64,000 bases of DNA from Mrakia gelida (Eukaryota > Basidiomycota > Tremellomycetes > Cystofilobasidiales > Mrakiaceae), in the NCBI GenBank assembly GCA_024345305.1, contig BRON01000011.1:62001-126000 (forward strand). Direction: 5' to 3'. Below the pieces are notes generated by a model. The model searched no databases. It saw only the letters and a program-made list of their open reading frames with translations, and had not been told where the DNA came from. Every line of letters starts with the position of its first letter. Positions within the stretch are counted from its first letter, which is position 1. A program made the translations under genes and the position numbers. Below, piece by piece: positions 23,577 to 33,754 of this stretch.

Positions 23577-25449
23577 ATGGCTAAGAAAGGAACCACCTCT
23601 ACTCCCTCACTCTCCAGGCCAAGGACGAGAGGAGACGTGGCCAGGGAAGCTAAGCAGGTGAGTCGATCCCATCGCTCTCGAGCTGATCAGGAACCCTTCC
23701 TTCTTTCTTGCCACTTTCCTCGTCCATCGAAGCCCTCGTCTCGCCAAAACGAAGCTGATGAGTCTCTCCACCCCTGTTCTCTCCCACTCTGTTTCTCCAG
23801 ACCCGAGTCGCTTCTGTTCCAGCTCAATCAGCCTCTCAGCCTTCCTCTCCTCCCGTCCCTTCACTGGCCCAAGCTCGAGCTGACTCCCCTCCCTTCTCCC
23901 CCGTTCATCCTTCCTCCCCTCCTATGCCAGCTATCCTCACCATGAGTGAGCGCTGACCATCCTCTTCTTTCTGCTTTTTCTCATCATTCAGGAGCAACCC
24001 CTCGTCTCTCAGACCTCGAACCATCCATCGAACGAACCTCTTCCTCCTCCTCCCTCCCTCGACGCTTCTTCTCCTCCTCCTCGTCCAACATCGTCGCTTC
24101 CTCTCCTCCTTCTCAGGACATCTCCACTTCCCCGCTCGGACCGAACCTTCCCTCTACCCTTCAAATCCTTGCCATCGTCGAACAACTCTCCTCAACCGTC
24201 GAAGCTCAGCAACACCAGATCGACGTCCTCTCGAACGAGAACGAAGAGCTCAGGAGGAGAGACGAGGAGATGTCGAAGACCATGCAGGAGATATCGAAGA
24301 CTGGACTGGCTGGTGAGCACTGGATGTGGGAGGCCTGGAGAGGGCAGGGACAAGGGAAGGGAAAGTGGCTTTGGGCATCGGTGAGCTCTCGTTCCTCCTT
24401 CCTTGCCCTCTCCTCCCTTTCCCTGACGTTTTCCTCCGGGGTCGTCCTATTCATACACAGGAGGTCTACCGAGCAGCTCGACATCAAGCTAACGTCTCGA
24501 ATCCAAACCCTCGTCCACCCTTGGAGTTCCTCACCTGCTTCCCCAAGGAGATCATGGAGCTGTTCGCTCGCCTGCTTCCCCTATCGGACTTGGCGAGCCT
24601 CCGCGGCGTATCCCTCGCGTCCCTCAAGTTCTTCTCTCCGCGACTCTACGTCCTCCGCGACGCTTCCATGGATTCGAGGACTGCTGCCCTGTTTGTGGGT
24701 GCCAGGGTGAGTCCCAGTCTCCTCTTTTCTCCCTCGCCTCCGTCGCGTCGCGTCGCGTCCTCGCCTTGAAGTCTCGAACTAATTTTCTTTCGTCCTCCTA
24801 CACCCTTCACATTCAGGCGGAGGGCTACGAAGAAAGAGTCTCGCTCCATCTCCTCCCCAAATCCCTCATCCTAGGAGACCCCTCCGACAAGTTCGCCGCG
24901 TCCGACTTCGACTCCCTCAAGGAGATCGTTCCCATTCGATCCGTCTCCCTCCCAAACCTCACGGTCATCGCCAGCCGCTCCTCTTCCTTCCCCTTCGCTC
25001 TCACCAAATGGGATTCTCTCCTTCGTCACCTAGATCCCCTGGCGCTTGTGCTCTACGGAGGCGACTCCGGTCGACCTTCCGCCTTCCCTCTTCAACGCGA
25101 CGACCTCGCCTTCCTCTCTTCCTGGAACATCTTCTACTCCTTCATTTGCTACGGTCCAGGAACGGTCCCTCTCCTCGAGTCGTCGTTCGCGTTCTCGACC
25201 TGCATGCTCAACGAAGAGGGGGAGGAGAGCGACTGGTCCTTCAACTGGGAGACGAAGTTCAAGGATGGGAGGTTCGAGGAGTTGGAGGGGATGGTGGGAG
25301 ATCAGCTTGTTCGAGAACTCGAGAGTGGAGCTCCGGAGGATCCGAGCGTTAAAGCGTACAACCTCATGATCATGGCGCACGGGAGGGTGATGTCGATGTC
25401 GGTTGAGCAGAGGGCGATCTTGTCCGCTTTCCTCGAGATCTGGGGGTAG
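23577..25449 (+). CDS. F-box-like protein, lineage-specific family, copy C
   Basis: Start MAKKGTTSTPSLSR is chosen by alignment with copies B and D; an in-frame ATG at 23,565 would add four residues. Exon 2 is a Ser/Pro linker (FSPVHPSSPP, as in copy B) ending at an A|GTGAGC donor near 23,944. Exon 3 carries SQDISTS, a coiled coil with SNENEELRRRDEE, and the signature AGEHWMWEA followed by KGKWLW. Exon 4 has an F-box-like segment, FPKEIMELFARLLPLSDLASL. The C-terminal exon (from about 24,817) keeps WDSLLRHLDP, FLSSW and PLLESS. Five exons are evident. Sequence divergence from copy B is high outside these motifs. Confidence 0.8.
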
Positions 25450-26535
25450 GAGGGAGCGACGAGTCAGCTGAGGGACGAGTGGGACGAGGAGCCTCGCTGG
25501 TACTTCTTTGAGTTTTACAGATTGATGCCCTTTCTTTTCCTGACGACGCGAGGAGGAAAGACATCCTTCGTTCGAGCTTTGGTTTTGTCTGCCGTCGTGG
25601 GTCCCTCGCTGTCTCTCTCTCTCTCAATGCAACTCACCTTTCAGTGATGCTTTCTTTCTGACACTACACTACACGAGTTCGACACTCTGCTCAGCCTCGG
25701 CTCTTCGTGCCCATCATACCCAACAACGAACGAAAAACGGGCATCGACGACGCGTCGAGGCGGACCTTTTTCCCCCAGCCAACCGCTCTTCTGCTCGTCC
25801 TTCCTCTCCCTCCGTCGACCTCGGCTCTTTGCGAGTCTTGAGACGCTCAAGCGACGGTGAATCGAGAGAGTCTCACTCTTCCCATCTAGTCGATTCAAGG
25901 ACGACGCGTCGCTCGGTCTCTCGACTCCCCAACGGACTTGATCAGAGAGAACTTCTCCCGGAGTAGAACCGCCCTCGTCAGCTCATCGTCTTTGTTCTTG
26001 TTTCCCCAAGACAGAGAAAAGTGCAGAAGGAAAGAAAAACGCCCCACAGAGAAGAAGAGGAAGGGCCGACGAGCTCGTTTCGATCTGACCTCAACCTTCG
26101 ACCTCCCTCGACTCTTCCAGCCCTTCTCACCCTTCCCTTCACTCCCTTGCTTCGACGAGGAGCACTCCAGCTCAATATACAGATCCCTACGGTGGCTCAG
26201 CGACCTCCCCTTCACTCCTCGCTCCCCAAACCGAGCTCGTTCCTGAGGTCGATCGCAAGGAAAGGAGGGTACGGATGAGCTTCGTTCCCTCCCTTCCTTC
26301 CATCCAACATCCACCCTCCCCTCCCGCCGTCCAAAGCCCAAACTCGACTCGACACGGCTTCTACAGCTTCGTTCAAATTCCCTATCTCTTTCGAACCTTC
26401 TCCAAGTAACCCTGGACCTCGTTGTCGTCGGTCAAAGGTCCCTACTCCTCATCCTTCCTTCCTCGAGCTCAACCTCCTCCCTCTCGTCGTTCTTCTCAAC
26501 GGACCTCCCTCTCGCCTCCCTCCACCACCTTCAAC
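25450..26535. other. Intergenic, about 1.1 kb, no gene supported
   Basis: No exon chain with good codon use was found on either strand. GACGCGTC palindromes lie near 25,749 and 25,901. CTGAC plus pyrimidine tracts around 26,080-26,120 could be an intron in the 5' leader of the next gene. Confidence 0.4.
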
Positions 26536-28575
26536 ATGGAGAATTCATCAAGCTCGCCGTCTTCCTCTACCACCATCCCCCTCACCGAAAAGCTCGCCAA
26601 GGCTCTCCGAGAGTACATCTACAGAGAGTTCGGCTTCCCTTCCGAGTGGTCTCCCAAGGAGTCGGATCGTCTCGCTCGACGCATCTACGACGCTTTTGAG
26701 GAAGAGGATCTAGAGTGCTACGACGTTCAAGAAGAGAGCGCTTACAGACGAGGCATGATGGTTGAGACGCATCGGTGGGAGCTGGGAAGGAAGGATGAGG
26801 CGCTGAGGAAGAAGGACGGATACTTGTTGGAGTTGAAAGGGGAAGCTAATGCGTTGAGGTTGAGGGTGGCTGAGCTGGAAAGTCAAGCGAAGGAGCTCAT
26901 GGAGGGGTGTATCTCGGAGTGTCGTCAGAGTGAGTTGTCAAGATTTTCCTGGCCAAGCTCGAGCTCGACGAAGGCGTCTCCGGCTCGACGTTCCTGACTG
27001 AGTCTCCTCTTTCTCTCTTTCTCCTCCTTGAAGGTCGCAAACCCGTCAAACTATCGATGGTGGCTTCGAGAACCAAAGTCAAGTCTCACGTCGGTCAGTA
27101 AACCCCGACCTTCTTGTCCTGTCACTCGAAAGAAGACGTGGGCTGACTTCCGACGCGTCCTCATCCTTCAGCTTCCGCCTCCAACTCAGTCGTCGCTCGA
27201 ACTCGGTCCCCTCTCCCCTCTCTACCTTCCAACGACCCCGAAGATCCTCGCTTCCCACTCGAAATCATGGGTTTCATCGTTGAACACGCCGACACCGAAA
27301 CCCTTCAAGCCCTCTGTCTCGTCTCCCTCGCTCTCCTCGACTTCTCCTCGAAACGACTCTACTCCGACATCCATTTGGACGGAGAGAAGTCCTTGAAGCT
27401 TCTTTGTAAACCCAACGTTAGTGTCAGCTTTCTTCGAGGTGTGGGAGAGACGAGATCAAGCTGAACGCTAACCTCCGTCTCGTCCAATCCCCTTTCAGAT
27501 CACCAAGCTCCCTTCCCCCCGAATCGCTCCCTTCCTCTCTCTCTACCGCATCCAGACGCTCGTCCTCGATTCGGAAGGGTACCATCCAGCATCCGTCTAT
27601 CGAAACCCTCAGAAGGACCTCATGCCCAACCTCGTCGGTCGTCGAACCTCAAATGATCGCCTCCGACTCTTCAAACTCGTCGTTCGCCTTACCGGGGTGC
27701 GCAAGTATCGACAGTTCGGTCACATCTTCAACGTCGTCGATCCCGAACACCTCGTACTCGTCTCGGAGGCTGGTTGGACCACCGTAGCGTGCGCGGGCAC
27801 TGGATGGACTCGGTTGGAGACGGCGACGTTCGTTCAAGTCGAACCGGCGGTATCTGGCGATGAGTGGGACGCGACGCTCAAGAGAGTGACGATCGTTGCC
27901 GACGACTTCGATACTCTCGAGGGCTATGGCTTCGATTCGATTCAGGACTTCCCAAACTCCGAGATCCACTACCGTCTGGTTCATCACGGGAACGTCGCCA
28001 ACATGAGTACACTTCATGAGCTGTTGGACGCCTCGGACAAGGAAGCTGGCGTGAATGTAGAGGATTCTCGGTTCGTGACCATGTTGGGGGACCGCGTGTG
28101 AGTTTTTGCGTCGGTGTTGTCGTCTTTCCTCTTCCCTCTCGGTTCGCCCGTCGACTGACTGATTCGATCTCGCGCGCACCTTCACACAGAGTAAGGGACG
28201 GCGTGAAGCACTTCGAGCATGAGCAGTACATCAAATCTTGGATGTCTTATGGAGGTGAGTCTCATCTGATGTCTCGTCGTTTCGTAGGCTTCGTTTCTCT
28301 TCGTTTCCCTTCGTTCCAAGCTGAAGGCTCCACTCCCGCCTCTTCCTCCCTCTATTCGCTTCGTACTACTCCCTCCGTCAATCAAACCCTAGACTGGTCC
28401 ATCGAAGCCTACATTCGCGACAAGGAGGAGCGACTTCGGTTGGAAGATGGACGCGACGGGACTCGATGTCAGTTTTTGCATTTCCTCCTTCCCCCTTCTG
28501 TGGAAAAGCCCCGTGTTTCTGTCCATTTTCAGACATTAGCTGACCTCAAACTTCGTCTCTCTCTCGTCTCCAGAA
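26536..28575 (+). CDS. F-box protein with N-terminal coiled coil (copy F), C-terminus uncertain
   Basis: Start MENSSSSPSSSTTIPLTEKL. Exon 1 includes LREYIYREFGFPSEW and a coiled coil (LELKGEANALRLRVAELES). Exon 3 begins near 27,172 and contains a good F-box-like segment, FPLEIMGFIVEHADTETLQAL followed by SLALLDFSSKRLYSDIHL. The next exon (27,499-28,100) ends VTMLGDRV. Two small exons follow: RDGVKHFEHEQYIKSWMSYG and WSIEAYIRDKEERLRLE. Joining the last clear donor (GTCAGT near 28,470) to the CAG at 28,573 makes TAA exactly at the junction, while the following sequence reads on as LYSLGLLGSVASFFLARFG. So the protein either ends there or the exon model is wrong. It lacks the HWxW motif of copies A-D. 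Confidence 0.65.
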
Positions 28576-29349
28576 CTCTACTCGCTCGGGCTCCTCGGAT
28601 CGGTCGCGTCGTTCTTTCTCGCTCGGTTCGGTGAGCTCTCCCTCTTTCTCGCCATCCCCCATCTCTCCTCTCGACCCTTTCCTCGACTCATACTGACCAC
28701 GACTCGTCCCGTTTCGTCCGCACTTCAGGAACCACCTCGTCGCTGGGCTCATCGAAACGGATCTCGGATGCGTCGTCTTGGCTTTTGCTTTGCTTTTCTC
28801 TCTCTCTCTCTCTCTCTCTTCGTACTCTCTCTCTCTCGTATAACCCACCTCCATTACCTCCATCCCCCTCGTTCTATATACACGGAATCCTTCACGCTTA
28901 ACATACACTCGCTCACTTGCTCGCACCCAACTTGACTCGACTCGGCGGATCTTTGCTCGCTCGCTCGCTCGCAATTCGCCTTTCTTTCTCTCCCTCTCTC
29001 TCTCTCTTTACTCCCCACCGCGTTTCATACCTCCCCCGTTGGCTTCATCCCCTGCACTCCAACCTCGGGCTCCCTCGGTGAACTCGACTCGACGACCAAA
29101 TGGACTCTCACAATCTGGGCAGCTCTTTCGCCTCGAAATCGTTCAAGAAAGAAAGTGTAGATCGAACTTCAACGAGCCCAAGACGTAAGAGTAGAGGTAT
29201 AAGAAGTTGATCAAGGAGAGAGCTGAGAAAGGATCGTTAGGTAAGGCAAAGGAGAGCAGGGCGAGAGAACGAAACGAAACGAGCGGCGACGCGACGAAGG
29301 AAAGGACGAGTAAAGTGTTCGTGGGTTGAGAAAAGCGATCGAGATGAAG
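28576..29349. other. Intergenic between convergent genes, pyrimidine repeats
   Basis: The region is pyrimidine-rich on the plus strand and includes a CT dinucleotide repeat and a run of GCTC units near 28,955-28,975. No gene is supported. Confidence 0.5.
28797..28819 (+). repeat. CT dinucleotide microsatellite
   Basis: An uninterrupted (TC)n tract of about 11 units, followed by shorter CT runs near 28,825-28,840 and 28,985-29,005. Confidence 0.9.
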
Positions 29350-32300
29350 CTAGGAGGTGGTGGTACTGTTGGTGATGGAAGGGAAGACCTTTCCGCTGAA
29401 GTCCTCGGCGTACTGAAGGTAGTTGGCAGGGATGGGAGGGAACTGGCCGAGGGACTGTGAAACGGACGAGAGAGAGGTACTTCGTCAGTCGAAGTCGAGA
29501 GAAAGATTCTCGAGAGCGAGAAAATCGGTGACAGAAAGTGAGAGGAGCGGTAGACTGACCTCGAGAAGGACGAGAGCCATTCCCCCCGAGAGGTGCTGAA
29601 AATCGGATCGAAGACGCGTCACGCAAAAGGTCAGCTTTCGGCTTCGACTTCGCGACGACGCGACGAGGGTGAGACGAATGTACGAGCGAGATGTGGCAAT
29701 GAATGAAGGTGGGCGAAGGGTCGTTAGAGACGAATCGAACGATGGCTGAAGAAAAGGAAGACGAGGAAAGAAGTCAGCGATCGCGTCTTCTCAAAAAGAC
29801 AGATGGAAGCTCGACTCACCCCAGGCTGGCGCTTGGAAAGCTCCAGGAGTCAAGAAGTTGTCTCTGGAAGGAGGGTTGACGAAGTTGAAAGCCTCAGGGA
29901 CCGCAGCTTCTGCCTCGACGGTCGAAGTCCAATTGAAGGGACCACTCCCGAAGCCTATGTACCAGCCCTTCACTCCGTGCCTGCTCCCGAAAAGAAGACG
30001 AAGCAGTCAGTATGGCCAGGTTTCGTTGAAGGAAATAATCGAGAAGAGTACTGACTTGTGAATCGAGTGAGCAGGATTTCCTGGAGTGGCGACGAGGACG
30101 AGATCGACGATGTCGCCCGATCGGTAGGGAAGGGAGAGGTTGGCTCCCAGAGAGACTGAGGGATCGAAGAGAACCGGAGTCTCGAGTTCTCTCCAGAGTT
30201 GGAAGGGCTCCTGTTTGAGAGGGTCGAGGCGAAGAAAGGAAGGGAAAGAACGAGGGGTCAGCTGGAGAGTGGGCTGAAACGAACGAGGTCAAAACGACGG
30301 GATCTCAGAAGACGATGATGCTGACTTTGTTGAGGACCCAGACGGTACGTCCTTGAGGTCCAAGATCGAGTCGAACTGCAAAGAAGGGAGAGGAAGAATC
30401 CAGATCGTCAGCGTCGCGTGGTCAAACTGGACTCGACGCGTCGAAATCGAATCTCGAAACTTCGTGCGAAACAATCAGACTCACGAGTAAGATCAGCGGG
30501 ACCAAGAGGAGGAGGGTTGGCGGGGTAGGGAGGGTGGTAAGTGGCGTTGAAGATGGAAAAGGTGCTGGCGCTGAAGGGGACTCCCGCGTAAGAGATGCTG
30601 GCGACGGACGAAGCAGTCGAGGTGGGTGCTAGGGAGGTGGGGTCTTGGAAGGTCCGAGGGATTCGTAGGAGAACAGAGCGTATCCGCTGATGAGCTGAGG
30701 TCCAAGGCCGGACATTCTCTGCGCGAAAAGAGGGACGAGACAGAAGGTCAGATCCAAACTTCAAAACAACGAGCGAGTCGAAGGAGACGAGATCGAGGGA
30801 GGGAACGAAACGGACGATGTTGTACGACGATCCGACAGGCTTATCGAGCTTGACGACGATCATGTATCGCTCTCCCATCGCGACGACGAGACCGTTCACG
30901 AGTTGAGGCTCGATGTAGCTTCCGTCTGCTGCCACGACAAAGAATTCGTGCTCGTCGATGGTGACTTTGAGGACAGCAGGGGATCTGAGTCAGTTTCCGC
31001 CTCGGCGTGGACGCGACGCGATTCCTTAAAACACTCACAGAGAAGTTCCCATTCCGATTCTCCATTGTTGAGCTGAAGAGCGGCCCATCCAGCTTCAGGG
31101 TCGACGACGATGTTCTCGAGGGCTGAAGAGGAGTTTACGCAGTTGAACCAACTTTAGGGAAAGAAGGAGTCGAGTCAGGGTCCGCTCTTTGGTCTCGAGA
31201 AATACGACGCGTCTTGGTCTGCTCACGTTTCGGGATCGACGAGTTCGGGACGAGTTCCGTTTCCGGCGTTGAATCCACCAGAGGGAGAGAAGCATCTGTG
31301 CGCAAAGAAGGAGATCGAGAATCTCGAGTCAGATGAGATCGACGAAGACGACAAGAAAGAAAGCGAGCGGCGCACCCTTGAGCCGTGAGATTGGCACCCC
31401 CAGCGAGGAGAGTTTCCTGGGAAGGACAGACTTGCTGACCTGTATCACAAGAGGCGAGAGAAGAGAGGAGGCGTTAGCATTCGAAGGTCGAGCGAGCGGG
31501 AAGAGAAGTGACGGACCTTTCCCGTTCAGGAGGATAGACTGCATGCACAAGGGCTCGATTTGAGTAAGATTCCAAGTGTCGAGAAGGCTGAGCCGGTGGA
31601 AGATGATGGAGAGAGTCAGAAGCAGATCGAAATGGCCGCTAAAGAAAAGACGACGCGACCCGAACTCACTCTTCGAACAATCGATGAGACCGATCCGCGA
31701 GCTGGAGGAGGTGACTGTTCGTCTCGGCCTGGACGAGCTGCTCGATCGAGGCTCCGGGGACGAGACCGAGGGAGGAGGGTCGGTAAGGTCGAGGCGAGAT
31801 GTAGATCTTCCCTCCCAGAGCAGCAGTCTCAACCGAGGGCGTTCTCAAGTCCTCCATTCCGCCAGCCACCTCGTCCGAATCGACCAATTCAGGTAGATCC
31901 AAATCGTCCTCGTCCTCGTCCTCGTCGTCGTTCCCTCCGAGGTTCCAACCACGATCCAGCGAGCCGACCATGACCATCCTGGTCTCCTCCTCTTCTTCTG
32001 CGAGGCTCTCCTCCCGACCCCCATGTTCCTCCTCCATCCGATCTGTCTTCTTCCTCTTCAGGTTCCGTCGATCCTTGTCGATTTGTGAAGCAGCTGATGT
32101 CGAGAAGTTGAGGGAAGCTGACGTCGGGGAGATAGGGGGCGAACGAGAAGTCGAAGAGGAATTCTGGAGCGAGGAATGGGTGGGCTGGTGGAACGTCGAG
32201 GGACTCTTTGAGTGGGATTCAGGTTGGATGAGATGGGGGAACGAAGACTGAGAGAGAGATTGGGATTTGGCGGGTCGAGGAGCGAAGTCGAGGCGGGCTT

Positions 32301-33050
32301 GGGTAGGCTGAGACGAAGAAAAGAGGGAGAAAACACGAAGATCGAGGGTCAGTTCGACTTGACAAAGAACTTCAACGCGGGTACCTCCTGCGTTCTCAGC
32401 TCGTCCAGGGATCCCATTCCATTCCATCTTATCACTCAGTGGATCGATCAGCGAGGTAGACACGAACTTACATCGCTCGCCTTATCCTTCCAACCCTTGT
32501 TCTCGAACCTCTTCACGACGTGAGAAAGGTCGCGCTGTAAGTCGTCAACGAGCGATCAAGTAGAGAGCGAAGGCGCGGTCAGATACGATCTGTCAAAGGG
32601 TCTCGAAGAAATGAAAATCTGCTCACATCGACATGTCCAAACGGAAGGGACGACGACGAGCTCGCGAGATTCGAGCTCGGAGAAGAGCGAGATGACTTCG
32701 ATCTGAACCACAAGAACAAGAACAAAAGGAGAGCGAGTGTCAGGATCCTCCTATGAAATACCGCCTGTAGATTCCCCTGAGGTCTTCAGGACGGAATGAA
32801 GGCGAAGGCAAGGAAGAAAGCGAAGGAAGGGAAGGGAGGCTCACGTCGAGATGTCTCGTCCTTTTCCTTTCCTGCTCGTTGTGGTCGAAGAGAGAGGAGA
32901 GGAGTTGCTGAGTGGTGTTGTTGCTGTTGTTGTTGTTGCGGTTCCTGAAGCGTCCACGGGGGTCTTCTTCTTGAAATTAGGCAGAGGAGGAGGGGGAAGC
33001 GAAGGTTCGTTGGGAGGAGGAGGAGGAGGAGGAGGTCGAGCGTCCTTCAT
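29350..33050 (-). CDS. Chimeric multicopper oxidase: cupredoxin domains 2 and 3 fused to an unrelated proline-rich/acidic N-terminus
   Basis: Start at 33,050 with a polyproline run, then Ser-rich exons, VVKRFENKGWKDKASD (about 32,465-32,525), and a long exon (about 32,315-31,667) with ARLDFAPRPAK, an acidic tract (DDEDEDEDDLDL) and then laccase-like IYISPRPYRPSSLGLVPGAS. That exon ends at a phase-2 donor. The next exon continues WNLTQIEPLCMQSILLNGKG, and the intron has the same position and phase as in the complete paralogue at 38,430-41,704. The remaining exons are in frame: TIDEHEF, ADGSYIEPQLV, FNATYHPPYPANPPP, HSIHKHGVKGW (third copper motif), FIHCHISL and HLSGGM (fourth motif), ending YAEDFSGKVFP. 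The first cupredoxin domain, with its HWHG and HDH motifs, and the signal peptide are missing. The T1 copper site and half of the trinuclear ligands remain, so normal four-copper oxidase chemistry is unlikely. All phases I could check match. Confidence 0.75.
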
Positions 33051-33754
33051 TGTGAACCTCAACGATCTGAACGAGATGGTGGATGGAGAGATGTCCGCAC
33101 GGTGTTCAGAGGGAGCGAGCTCCGTGCTAGTCGAGATTCGAACGACATGAGGGAGAGGGGCGGCATGAGAAGCTCGTGGTCGTGGACGAGGGTGAAAGGT
33201 GTGAAGAGAAGCTGTCGAGAAGGAGGGCTCGACACCTCCTTCCTCGGCTCTCAGATGTCGAGAGAAAAGGCTCCTGAAAGGCTGTTCCGATCATCTCTTC
33301 TCCCGGTGCCGCAGGAAGAAGAGGGAAGAGTCGATTCGAGGAGGAGCATGGAAGGAAGAGTGGAAGGGAGGAGGAGGAGCGCGTGATCGTTGCAGGTCGA
33401 GCTCGCTCTTTCGTTCTCAGCCGCTGCGCCGTCTCGAAGTAAAATATACATGAATATATTTGAGAAGAAATCGCAGCCTTCGTTTGACACACTGAGGTCT
33501 TACGAGAAGCTGAGTCTGTGGGGGAAGGGGGCGAACTCGCTGTTTGACAAGAAGAGGGAGGAAGGAGCGAAGTCGAGCTCGCTTCATTTTCGTTCGCTCA
33601 CCTTCGTTCAGCCTTCAACTCGACGAGCAAGGCTTGACCGAGCTTGACCTCGCAAATCGAAAGCGAAAGATGAGAAAACAGGAGGCCATGCAAATCGAAC
33701 CAAAAACTCTCGACGAGCCAACGAGAAGAAACGAAACCAAACCGAAGAAACGAT
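33051..33754. other. Intergenic, no gene seen
   Basis: The upstream region of the chimeric gene and 3' region of the Erb1 gene. Both point the same way. Short open frames here have no intron support or domain content. Confidence 0.5.
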
